6,231 nucleotides of DNA from Bacteroidota bacterium. GTDB taxonomy: Bacteria > Bacteroidota > Bacteroidia > Chitinophagales > Chitinophagaceae. Within the stretch, counting starts at the first letter, position 1; each line of letters opens with the position of its first letter. Under the pieces are notes generated by a model. The model had not been told where the DNA came from. It saw only the letters and a list, made by a program, of their open reading frames with translations, and made no database searches. The stretch lies in the NCBI GenBank assembly GCA_029778965.1, contig JAKPBL010000311.1:1-6231 (forward strand). The letters run 5' to 3'. The translations under genes and the position numbers were made by a program. Positions 1-5,687 of this stretch are shown piece by piece.

Positions 1-1929
1 ACCCGCCCCGAGATCTATATACAAGGCAACCGTAACCCTTACCGCATTTCAGTTGATAAGAAGAACGGGTGGCTGTACTGGGGTGAGGTTGGTCCCGACG
101 CCAATAACGACAGTCTGCTCACCCGCGGCCCGCGTGGTTATGATGAAGTGAACCAGGCCCGGCGCCCCGGTAATTTCGGCTGGCCCTTTTTTGTAGGCAA
201 CAACTATGCGTACCACCAGTACGATTACGCCACCGGCATACCTGGCCCGGCGTTCAATCCCAATAAAGTGTACAACGCTTCGCGGAACAATACCGGCATC
301 AAAGACCTGCCACCGGCGCAGCCTGCATTCATCTGGTATCCCTATGATGCATCGCCCGATTTTCCTTCGGTGAAAAGCGGCGGCCGCAATGCGATGGCCG
401 GCCCCGTGTATTATACAGATATGTTCCCCGACAGCACCCGCCTGCCCGACTATTACAACGGCAAGCTGTTTATCTACGACTGGATCCGTAACTGGATCAA
501 GGTGGTGACGATGGAGCAGAACGGCGACTTCTCGTATATGGAACCATTTATGGACAAGGAGCGGTTCAATAATATCATTGATATGGAAGTTGGCCCCGAC
601 GGGCGGCTGTACCTGCTTGAATACGGCAGCGGCTGGTTCTCGAAGAACCCCGATGCCGGGCTGGTGCGGATCGATTATAACGGCGGCAACCGTCCGCCAC
701 GAGTGGACGCGCTGACCATCGACAAAATATCAGGCCCCCTTCCTTTAACCATAAAGGCAAGCGTAACGGCCAAAGACCCCGAAGGAAAGAAGCTGGCTTA
801 TCACTGGGACCTGGGCGACGGCACGAAGCTCGACAACGATCAGCCTGCCATAACCCACACATATAAGCGCGGCGGCGATTTTCAGGTGTCGGTTACCGTT
901 AGCAGCGAAGAAAAGCTGACGGCAAGCACGCTGCCGGTAATGGTGGTAGCGGGTAACAGCAATCCCCTGCTCGATATAAGCATCAGCGGCAACAAGAGTT
1001 TTTATTTCCCCGGCATGCCGGTGGCTTATGATATCTCACTGTCCGACCCCGATGAGCCCGGCCTGAAGACCATGACGGGTGCGGGAAAAACTGCGGCTAT
1101 TGCAGAAGGGCTGTATGTATCGGCCGCGTACCAGCAGGGTATCGACAAAGCCGGCTCCAGCCTGGGCCACCAGCAGGTGAGCAGCTTGCAGATGGGCAAG
1201 AGCCTGGTAGGCAGCCTGGATTGCAAGAGCTGCCACAAGGAAGCGGAGAAGAGCATTGGCCCGGCGTACACCGCCGTTGCCGCGAAGTACAAGACCCGCG
1301 CCGACGCTACGGAATACCTGGTGAACAAGATCATCAAGGGTGGTGGCGGCGTATGGGGCGAAGTGGCGATGGCGGCGCATCCTGCCCTGAAAGAAGACGA
1401 TGCCCGGCTGATGGTGAACTGGATCAGGTCGCTTGCCAATAAAGGCAACGGTAAGAAATCGATGCTGCCCGAAGGCGCCATTATTCCTTCTGCAGAAGAG
1501 GCGCAGAAGGGCACTCAACTGGTGCTGTCGGCTACCTACACCGACAAAGGCGCCGTTAACGTAAAGCCGCTTAGTGCCGAAGCGATGGTTAGCCTGGCAT
1601 CGCCCCGAATGGTGATAAACTGGGAGCTGCCGGCAGCGGCATCAAAAGAGCTGGGGTCTTTTGACCTGACAGGTATTAAATCCGTCAGCACTGCTTTCCG
1701 CTGGAAGGGACGGCTTGAATCGGGATATGCACTCGAGTTGCGGCTTGATTCGCCCACGGGGCGGCAGATCGGTGAGACGCGGGTAAACGACGCCAACCGT
1801 TCGCCGGTGATCGTGCTGGAGCCGGTCATTGACGGCGGCATGCATACATTGTTCCTGGTAAGCAAGCGGCTGGACGCAGACGAGAAGCAGAGCGTGGTGT
1901 GGGAAGTACTGCGGTTTGCGGTGAAATGA
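1..1929 (+). CDS. PQQ-dependent sugar dehydrogenase-like protein with PKD and cytochrome c domains (5' end missing)
   Basis: The reading frame is open from base 1 to the stop at 1927-1929, so the start lies left of the window; 642 residues are visible. Numbering from the first visible codon, residues 1 to about 225 resemble the C-terminal half of a glucose/sorbosone dehydrogenase beta-propeller (GNRNPYRISVD, VGPDA, RRPGNFGWPFF, DGRLYLLEYGSG at 200-211). A PKD domain follows at about 230-305, with WDLGDGT at 269-275. A class I cytochrome c domain spans about 398-480, with heme motif CKSCH at 408-412 and Met457 as probable axial ligand. The last ~150 residues are beta-rich and may be a carbohydrate-binding module. 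The family oxidises sugars or aldoses with PQQ; the fused heme probably accepts the electrons. Export to the periplasm or surface is inferred, because the signal peptide would be outside the window. Such fusions are common in Bacteroidota, some with an N-terminal ThuA-like domain. The substrate cannot be told. Confidence 0.88.
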   Translation, partial: TRPEIYIQGNRNPYRISVDKKNGWLYWGEVGPDANNDSLLTRGPRGYDEVNQARRPGNFGWPFFVGNNYAYHQYDYATGIPGPAFNPNKVYNASRNNTGIKDLPPAQPAFIWYPYDASPDFPSVKSGGRNAMAGPVYYTDMFPDSTRLPDYYNGKLFIYDWIRNWIKVVTMEQNGDFSYMEPFMDKERFNNIIDMEVGPDGRLYLLEYGSGWFSKNPDAGLVRIDYNGGNRPPRVDALTIDKISGPLPLTIKASVTAKDPEGKKLAYHWDLGDGTKLDNDQPAITHTYKRGGDFQVSVTVSSEEKLTASTLPVMVVAGNSNPLLDISISGNKSFYFPGMPVAYDISLSDPDEPGLKTMTGAGKTAAIAEGLYVSAAYQQGIDKAGSSLGHQQVSSLQMGKSLVGSLDCKSCHKEAEKSIGPAYTAVAAKYKTRADATEYLVNKIIKGGGGVWGEVAMAAHPALKEDDARLMVNWIRSLANKGNGKKSMLPEGAIIPSAEEAQKGTQLVLSATYTDKGAVNVKPLSAEAMVSLASPRMVINWELPAAASKELGSFDLTGIKSVSTAFRWKGRLESGYALELRLDSPTGRQIGETRVNDANRSPVIVLEPVIDGGMHTLFLVSKRLDADEKQSVVWEVLRFAVK

Positions 1930-1958
1930 TGCCTTGGTGCGGGTGCGGGGCTTTTCGG

Positions 1959-1995
1959 TTCACGCAAAGAGCGCAAAGAAGCGAAGGGCGCAAGG
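1959..1995. repeat. 'cgcaaag'-type short intergenic repeat
   Basis: The segment is built of near-copies of CGCAAAG: cacgcaaagagcgcaaag, then gcgaagg and gcgcaagg. From general knowledge, sequences of this CACGCAAAG-CGCAAAG type recur between genes in Bacteroidota and several other phyla, and produce spurious translated strings such as FASLRSLREP on the reverse strand, as happens here. Its function is unknown. It lies 30 bases past the dehydrogenase stop codon. Confidence 0.6.
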
Positions 1996-2177
1996 CAGAG
2001 GACTTGCAGGGCAATAGGTATCATACAGCAGCAGGAGGTACCGAGAGCAGTATAAACGAGAAGCAACCTGCCTTTAACAGGCAAAATCGTCCGAAAATCG
2101 ACTGTTTGCGACGGTTAATCGAAGAGATTCTCTCCGGCGCGGGATATGGGCCATCTTTGTATTGTCAAACGAACGAA

Positions 2178-2249
2178 ATCCTATCCCTCGAAAACCGATG
2201 ATATCCATCCTTTGAAAACCGATGATCCGATCTTTTGAAAACCGTAGAA
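2178..2249 (+). repeat. Three imperfect tandem repeats of 23-25 bases
   Basis: The copies are 2178-2202, 2203-2226 and 2227-2249. Their shared core is TCGAAAACCGATGAT (2188-2202), TTGAAAACCGATGAT (2212-2226) and TTGAAAACCGTAGAA (2235-2249). Copies 1 and 2 are nearly identical and copy 3 has diverged at its 3' end. A related GTAGAAATC string occurs again at 2298-2306. Spacing of the cores is 24 and 23 bases. This could be tandem duplication in a neutral spacer or repeated binding sites in RNA or DNA. Confidence 0.75.
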
Positions 2250-2323
2250 ATCCACGCAGAAAAATCATTGTCCTGTCCAAGATCCATTGAAGTTCAGTAG
2301 AAATCGTCCCGTTCAAAAGATTT

Positions 2324-2352
2324 AACCGCTCCCCGTCCAGGAGCGGTTTTTT
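2324..2352 (+). terminator. Rho-independent terminator
   Basis: A perfect 9-bp stem, AACCGCTCC (2324-2332) pairing with GGAGCGGTT (2340-2348), encloses a 7-base loop CCGTCCA; the right arm runs into six T residues (2347-2352). This is a textbook intrinsic terminator for forward transcription. It ends whatever transcript crosses 2150-2320 and insulates the operon that starts at 2425. Confidence 0.85.
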
Positions 2353-2381
2353 ATTGGCGGATGAAGAACCGGCCTTTCGAT

Positions 2382-2397
2382 TTGCTTTGTATCTTGA
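2382..2397 (+). promoter_or_regulatory. Weak candidate -7 promoter region for the 2425 operon
   Basis: Between the terminator and the ATG at 2425 there are two partial matches to the Bacteroidota -7 box TAnnTTTG: TTGCTTTG (2382-2389, one mismatch) and TATCTTGA (2390-2397, two mismatches). Neither has a TTTG -33 element at the usual spacing. A promoter must lie somewhere here because the terminator precedes it, but the exact box is uncertain. Confidence 0.25.
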
Positions 2398-2424
2398 CGC
2401 AGGCACTGCTGTTAATCCATTACT

Positions 2425-3081
2425 ATGCGCAATGAATATGTGACGTTTCAGAAGTTCACCGATCTGGAGTCCGCCGAACTGATATTGAATGAACTGAAGC
2501 AAAACGGCATAGACTGCCATATCCTTAATAACAACCACGCGTATGTTTCTGTGGTAGGTTACAATCAAATTGATTTTGCGGTAGGTCTGAATATCAGGCA
2601 AGGCGATTTTATGAAGGCGGAAGAAGTATTGGAGCGCTTCTACGGCAGGCAGCTAGACAATATAGGAAAAGACTACTACCTGTTTGATTTCACGACCGAA
2701 GAGCTTACTGAAATTTTGCATAACCCGTTGGAGTGGGGGCAACTGGACTATCAACTGGCGACGCGGGTTCTGGCGAGCCGTGGTGTACATATCGGGGAAA
2801 GCGACCTCCTGAAAGCCAGGGAAGAGAAGTTGGCGGAAATGGCCAAACCCCAACCCATTTCAAAAACAAGGCTTATTCTTTATTACCTGTTCTGTTTTAT
2901 CCTACCGCCCTATGCCATGATAAACGGGTTCCTGATTGTAAACGGCGGCACTACCCTTCCTAACGGACAAAAAGTGTTTGAGAGGCCCGAGAGCGATCGA
3001 AAGCACGGCAGGATTATTATCGGGCTGAGTATAGCCGTTACGCTAACCTTCGTGCTGTGGGCGTTTAAAGAGAAATACTGA
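2425..3081 (+). CDS. DUF2007-like N-terminal domain protein with two C-terminal membrane segments
   Basis: This is a 218-residue protein of unknown function. Residues 5-73 (YVTFQKFTDLESAELILNEL and onward) resemble the DUF2007 'putative signal transducing' domain, a small ferredoxin-like fold found in many Bacteroidota proteins. Residues about 80-145 are hydrophilic and mostly helical. Two hydrophobic segments follow at about 149-172 and 196-214, so the protein is probably anchored in the inner membrane with the DUF2007 part in the cytoplasm. The loop between them is short and polar (GGTTLPNGQKVF). The ATG at 2425 was chosen because it gives the complete domain; there is no Shine-Dalgarno sequence, which is usual in this phylum. 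The stop is only 2 bases before the AraC-type gene, so the two are likely co-transcribed and translationally coupled. The role may be sensing or membrane attachment, but nothing in the sequence proves it. Confidence 0.8.
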   Translation: MRNEYVTFQKFTDLESAELILNELKQNGIDCHILNNNHAYVSVVGYNQIDFAVGLNIRQGDFMKAEEVLERFYGRQLDNIGKDYYLFDFTTEELTEILHNPLEWGQLDYQLATRVLASRGVHIGESDLLKAREEKLAEMAKPQPISKTRLILYYLFCFILPPYAMINGFLIVNGGTTLPNGQKVFERPESDRKHGRIIIGLSIAVTLTFVLWAFKEKY

Positions 3082-3083
3082 CA

Positions 3084-3842
3084 ATGATGGATGATCTGCT
3101 GCAATACAGAATAAGCAGACCAGGAAAGCCCTTGTCTGATTTTGTAGAAAGCTTTTGGCTTTTGCACAACCGGTCCGGCAACGACAGGGAAACCGTCGGG
3201 TTGCCCGACGGACTTATGGACGTATTGCTTTTCAAATCGCCTTCGACGCCTTTTCACATGGTACAGCTCGGCGGGCTGACCCGGTTTGAGCAGGCGACGG
3301 TACCCGCCAACAGCCTGTTGTGCTGCATCAGCTTTAAATTGCCGGCCGTCGAATATATTTTCGGAGAAACCATTGCCGGCATCGTCAACAGCGGCAAGGT
3401 TTTGCCCGAAGGTTTTTGGGGGTTTACGGAAAACGACATGCTCGATTTTGATCTGTTCGTGGAGAAGGCAACCCGTAAGATAGCGTCGATCCTGCCCAAG
3501 GAAATGGACGAGCGTAAATCGAGATTGTTTGAACTATTATACGAAACAAAGGGCGCCATTACCGTAAAGGAACTGTCGGAAAAAGTGTTTTGGAGCAGCC
3601 GGCAGATCAACCGGTATTTCAGTCAGCAGTTCGGCATATCGCTCAAAGCGTACTGCAATATTCTCCGTTTTCGCGCTTCGCTGGAGCACATTGCGCAGGG
3701 TCGGCTTTTCCCCGAAGGGAATTTCTTCGACCAGAACCATTTCATCAAAGAGATAAAGAAGTTTTCGGGAGTGGCGCCGAAGGAGCTTTTCCGGAATAAA
3801 AACGACCGATTTATACTATTATCCGCTATTAAGCAGGCATAA
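3084..3842 (+). CDS. AraC-family transcriptional regulator
   Basis: A 252-residue regulator. Residues 1 to about 140 form an N-terminal sensing domain of the type common in Bacteroidota AraC proteins (DFVESFWLLHN at 19-29, GLPDGLMDVLLF at 39-50). The C-terminal DNA-binding domain has its first helix-turn-helix at about 159-198 (ITVKELSEKVFWSSRQINRY) and a second at about 200-235, including the family signature FFDQNHFIKEIKKFSGVAP (214-232). The start at 3084 is followed at once by a second in-frame ATG (3087). The gene begins 2 bases after the stop of the membrane protein and ends 30 bases before the monooxygenase gene, all on the same strand. It most likely regulates this operon, as AraC proteins often control adjacent genes; the ligand is unknown. 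A direct repeat around 3846-3874 is a possible but unproven binding site. Confidence 0.92.
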   Translation: MMDDLLQYRISRPGKPLSDFVESFWLLHNRSGNDRETVGLPDGLMDVLLFKSPSTPFHMVQLGGLTRFEQATVPANSLLCCISFKLPAVEYIFGETIAGIVNSGKVLPEGFWGFTENDMLDFDLFVEKATRKIASILPKEMDERKSRLFELLYETKGAITVKELSEKVFWSSRQINRYFSQQFGISLKAYCNILRFRASLEHIAQGRLFPEGNFFDQNHFIKEIKKFSGVAPKELFRNKNDRFILLSAIKQA

Positions 3843-3845
3843 TTT

Positions 3846-3889
3846 TGCATTCTTATCAAATTATGCATTGTTATGTTATTGCAACATAA
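3846..3889 (+). promoter_or_regulatory. Direct repeat and start-codon hairpin before the monooxygenase gene
   Basis: TGCATTCTTAT (3846-3856) recurs with one change as TGCATTGTTAT (3864-3874), 18 bases apart. Overlapping the second copy, TTATGTT (3871-3877) and AACATAA (3883-3889) form a perfect 7-bp inverted repeat with a 5-base loop, and the ATG at 3873-3875 lies inside the left arm. The hairpin could partly hide the start codon in RNA; the direct repeat could be an operator. Both are AT-rich and short, so chance is a serious alternative. Confidence 0.3.
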
Positions 3890-5045
3890 GCAGGTTGCCA
3901 TTGTAGGCGGCGGTCCTGCGGGGCTTACCCTCGCCAGGCTTTTACAGGTTCAGGATGATTCGAACAGTTTTACCGTTACCGTATATGAACGGGATGCGCA
4001 CCGCGATATAAGGGTGCAGGGCGCCACGCTCGATTTGCATGAAGGCACCGGCCTGGAGGCCATCAAACGGGCGGGGCTGCTGGAAGAATTTTATAAATAC
4101 CATCGTCCCGTGGCCAGCAAGATGCGATTGGTTGACAAGTCGCTCAATATTGTTTTCGACGACCACGATTTTGCGACGCTCACCGCCGAAACCCGTCCGG
4201 AGATAGACCGCGCGCCTCTGCGCGATATGTTGCTGAATGCGCTTTCGCCCGGTACGGTGGTATGGAACAGCCGGTTTGTTTCGATGGAAAAGGAGGGCCG
4301 GGGCTGGCGGCTGCATTTCAGCAACGGAACCAGCGCTTATGCCGACCTGGTAGTGGCTGCCGATGGCGCCGCTTCGAAGTTGCGGCCCTATCTAAGCGAT
4401 ATCAAGCCGGTATATTCAGGCATCACGCTGATAGAAGGGAACATTTACCAGGCCGAGAAACACACACCCGGGCTATTTTCATTTGCGAAGGGCGGGAAAG
4501 TGATGGCTTTCGATAACAGTCAATTCATTGGTTACGGTACTAAGGGCGACGGCTCTGTTATGTTTGTTGCGAGTTTCAGAACCCCCGAAACCTGGTTGTC
4601 GACCTGTGGCATCGATTTTAAGAACAGGGAAGCGGTGCTGGCCTGGTTCAAACAGGAGTTTGCGGGCTGGAGCGAAGACTGGTACGAGTTCTTTACCAAT
4701 GACGAAGTGTATTTCATTCCACGTCCGCAATATTATTTCCCCCTCGATCAATCGTGGGAAACGCAGGAGAGCCTGACTATGATCGGCGATGCCGCCCACC
4801 GGATGCCGCCCTATGCCGGCGAGGGAGCAAATGTGGCGCTTCAGGATGCATTTGAGCTGGCGGAATGCCTGACCGGCAATGCGTTTCCAAATCTAAAAGC
4901 TGCCCTCTCGCATTTTGAGAAAGAAATGGTGGTAAGAGGGGCGAACTCCACGAAACAAACCCTGGAAAATACGGAGCGGATGTTTTCAGCTTCTGCACTG
5001 CAGCAGATGACGGCCTTTTTCAACCGGGTAAAAGAAGAAGCCTGA
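3873..5045 (+). CDS. TetX-like FAD-dependent monooxygenase
   Basis: A 390-residue group A flavoprotein monooxygenase, close in length to Tet(X) (388). Visible motifs are the FAD dinucleotide fold GGGPAG (12-17) with Glu39 of VYERD, the TetX-like segment GATLDLHEGTGLEAIKRAGL (50-69), Arg117 in EIDRAPLR, the DG motif at 164-165 in VVAADGAASKLRP, and GDAAHRMPPYAGEGAN (305-320). Such enzymes use NAD(P)H and oxygen to hydroxylate aromatic or polyketide substrates; Tet(X) inactivates tetracyclines. Aligned from memory, several Tet(X) drug-contacting positions differ here: Gln192 is Glu188, Arg213 is Lys209, Phe224 is Gly220 and His234 is Met230. Tetracycline is therefore not a safe substrate call. 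No membrane segments or signal peptide are seen, so it is cytoplasmic. It is last in a probable operon with the AraC regulator. The ATG at 3873 starts seven codons before the FAD-binding strand, as expected; no Shine-Dalgarno is present. Confidence 0.92.
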   Translation: MLLQHKQVAIVGGGPAGLTLARLLQVQDDSNSFTVTVYERDAHRDIRVQGATLDLHEGTGLEAIKRAGLLEEFYKYHRPVASKMRLVDKSLNIVFDDHDFATLTAETRPEIDRAPLRDMLLNALSPGTVVWNSRFVSMEKEGRGWRLHFSNGTSAYADLVVAADGAASKLRPYLSDIKPVYSGITLIEGNIYQAEKHTPGLFSFAKGGKVMAFDNSQFIGYGTKGDGSVMFVASFRTPETWLSTCGIDFKNREAVLAWFKQEFAGWSEDWYEFFTNDEVYFIPRPQYYFPLDQSWETQESLTMIGDAAHRMPPYAGEGANVALQDAFELAECLTGNAFPNLKAALSHFEKEMVVRGANSTKQTLENTERMFSASALQQMTAFFNRVKEEA

Positions 5046-5056
5046 CAGCAGCTTGG

Positions 5057-5218
5057 ATGGTATTAAAATTTTTGCTATTATTAGAGAGCCTTAAAACCTT
5101 GTCGCTGACCCCTGGCCTGGGACTCAGGTGCCGAAGGCTTGCGGAGAAGTCACTGGTGTGCTTGAACAATTGTTCCGTGTCAAACGCGGCGCGCAGATAT
5201 TACAAAATAACTCAATGA
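5057..5218 (+). CDS. Doubtful 53-residue open frame
   Basis: ATG at 5057 to the stop at 5216-5218 encodes 53 residues with a hydrophobic start (MVLKFLLLLESL) and a basic, cysteine-containing remainder (GLRCRRLAEKSLVCLNNC). It starts 11 bases after the monooxygenase stop. A second frame, 5095-5232, is also open across the same GC-rich block. I recognise no domain. It could be a small gene, a decayed remnant, or a dispersed repeat that happens to be open in two frames. Confidence 0.18.
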   Translation: MVLKFLLLLESLKTLSLTPGLGLRCRRLAEKSLVCLNNCSVSNAARRYYKITQ

Positions 5219-5232
5219 GCATTGACGAATAA

Positions 5233-5250
5233 GCGCAATGTGTATTGCGC
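5233..5250. repeat. Perfect 7-bp inverted repeat
   Basis: GCGCAAT (5233-5239) and ATTGCGC (5244-5250) flank a GTGT loop. No T tract follows directly on either strand, so I do not call it a terminator. The same heptamer GCGCAAT occurs again at 5334-5340, inside the proposed cassette start, so ATTGCGC at 5244 could pair with that copy as well. Confidence 0.5.
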
Positions 5251-5328
5251 AATAAGTTTTATTGGTTTACAAGGCAGTACAGGAAAACAACAAAATCGCA
5301 TATTTGCTTAGTATGCGGAAATACATAC

Positions 5329-5338
5329 GTTGGGCGCA
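5329..5338 (+). repeat. Cassette-start core, GTTGGGCGCA
   Basis: Left member of a perfect 10-bp inverted repeat whose partner is 5873-5882. Its first seven bases fit GTTRRRY. It lies 42 bases beyond the 3' end of the XRE gene. No short target duplication flanks the pair, which argues against ordinary transposon ends. Confidence 0.5.
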
Positions 5339-5379
5339 ATCTTATAAGCAACTAGGTATTTAAATGCTGCGGTTATAAC

Positions 5380-5595
5380 CTAAATATCTACTAACTCGGA
5401 TAGCGAAATTTGTAAGGCTTTAGCAATTTCATATAAAGAGAAAGCGGTTGGGTTGACTTTTCCGTTTTCAATTTTTTCAATAGCCTGTCGATCTTTATTG
5501 CAGGCTCTTGCAAGGTCAGATTGGCTCCAACCTTTTTCAGATCGTAGATGAATTATTCTTTGACCTATCTTTTTTTGGAGTTGCTCTTTTTTCAC
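5380..5595 (-). CDS. XRE-family helix-turn-helix regulator, probable antitoxin-side partner
   Basis: A 71-residue protein that is almost only a DNA-binding domain. Residues about 11-67 form a Cro/C1-type five-helix HTH: GQRIIHLRSEKGWSQSDLAR, then KDRQAIEKIENGKVNPTAFS as recognition region, then LYEIAKALQISLSELV. The start is GTG at 5595-5593; there is no in-frame ATG before the upstream stop codon at 5622-5620, and the ATG at 5597-5595 is out of frame. It is divergent from the SymE-like gene with 92 bases between the starts, a common layout for autoregulated toxin-antitoxin or repressor pairs. It probably binds the dyad at 5670-5687 and represses one or both genes; this is inferred. Whether it also binds the SymE-like protein is unknown. 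It could equally be a plain transcriptional repressor. Confidence 0.9.
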   Translation of the reverse strand: MKKEQLQKKIGQRIIHLRSEKGWSQSDLARACNKDRQAIEKIENGKVNPTAFSLYEIAKALQISLSELVDI

Positions 5596-5626
5596 ATGCC
5601 GAATGTGGGTAAAAATAGGCTAAAGG

Positions 5627-5675
5627 TTGTCATATTTTAAGCGACATTTCGACTTCGGTTGCTATATTTGTCATA
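5627..5675. promoter_or_regulatory. Two TTGTCATA direct repeats 41 bases apart
   Basis: TTGTCATA occurs at 5627-5634 and again at 5668-5675, both inside the 92-base divergent promoter region. The 41-base spacing is close to four helical turns, so both would face the same side of the DNA. The second copy is part of the dyad at 5670-5687; the first has only a degenerate inverted partner. A regulator bound at both could control the two divergent promoters together. Confidence 0.4.
5663..5670 (+). promoter_or_regulatory. Bacteroidota-type -7 promoter box of the SymE-like gene
   Basis: TATATTTG is an exact match to the TAnnTTTG -7 box recognised by the primary sigma factor in Bacteroidota. Transcription would start near 5677, leaving a leader of about 11 bases before the ATG. 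I found no TTTG -33 box at the usual spacing of about 19 bases, so the promoter may be weak or need help. Confidence 0.5.
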
Positions 5676-5687
5676 CAAACGTGTGAC
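5670..5687. promoter_or_regulatory. Putative operator dyad over the SymE start region
   Basis: GTCATAC (5670-5676) and GTGTGAC (5681-5687) are inverted repeats matching at 6 of 7 positions around a 4-base centre AAAC. The site begins at the last base of the -7 box and ends directly before the ATG at 5688. A protein bound here would block the promoter. The XRE protein is the obvious candidate, because small XRE proteins bind such dyads as dimers. Confidence 0.5.

Larger units (their letters stand above)
2166..2352 (+). ncRNA. Candidate small RNA ending at an intrinsic terminator
   Basis: A strong forward terminator (2324-2352) lies almost 400 bases past the preceding stop codon and before the next gene, so it seems to close a transcript of its own. 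A -7-like box CATCTTTG (2152-2159; one mismatch to the Bacteroidota TAnnTTTG) would start RNA near 2166, giving about 187 nt. No matching -33 box was found. The body contains three tandem copies of a GAAAACCG-containing unit and no reading frame. I recognise no known RNA family. The alternatives are a long 3' UTR of the dehydrogenase gene or a leader attenuator for the gene at 2425. Confidence 0.25.
1930..2424. other. 495-base intergenic region
   Basis: No convincing gene is present. It holds, in order: a short dispersed-type repeat (1959-1995), a weak hairpin TGCCT-TTAAC-AGGCA (2069-2083) without a T tract, a three-copy tandem repeat (2178-2249), an intrinsic terminator (2324-2352) and a weak promoter candidate for the next gene. 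The forward frame running through 1899-2201 starts inside the dehydrogenase gene and has low-complexity composition from the repeat, so I do not accept it as coding. No terminator directly follows the dehydrogenase stop. Confidence 0.7.
5046..5379. other. Gap between the monooxygenase and XRE genes
   Basis: This 334-base stretch shows no confident gene. An AT-rich run after the monooxygenase stop (5061-5096) has no terminator hairpin. A GC-rich block follows at about 5097-5160 (39 of 60 bases G or C in 5101-5160, against 22 of 60 in 5041-5100). Then come a GCGCAAT/ATTGCGC hairpin (5233-5250), a smaller hairpin CGCATA/TATGCG (5297-5317) and the proposed cassette start GTTGGGC at 5329. A perfect palindrome GGTTATAACC (5371-5380) abuts and overlaps the stop codon of the XRE gene by one base. 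Confidence 0.6.

Noticed and set aside
1026..1518. Long reverse-strand frames opposite the cytochrome c part
   Set aside because: They are shadows of a GC-rich gene with clear PKD and heme motifs on the forward strand.
1899..2201. 100-residue forward open frame after the dehydrogenase
   Set aside because: It starts inside the dehydrogenase gene in another frame, crosses the CGCAAAG repeat and has no recognisable domain or plausible start signal.
2178..2249. CRISPR array
   Set aside because: The units are contiguous and degenerate, there are no unique spacers, and no cas genes are present.
5233..5250. GCGCAAT/ATTGCGC hairpin as terminator of the monooxygenase operon
   Set aside because: The stem is short, no T run follows on either strand, and it is almost 190 bases past the stop codon.
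5288..5332. A second attC-like site just left of the cassette start, using CAAC (5288-5291) and GTTG (5329-5332) around the hairpin CGCATA/TATGCG
   Set aside because: The spacers are 5 and 11 bases, and the sequence before AAC does not fit RYYYAAC. It is too weak to call.
5371..5380. Palindrome GGTTATAACC at the end of the XRE gene
   Set aside because: A self-complementary 10-mer without a loop or T tract is not a terminator, and no second copy was found to suggest a binding site.
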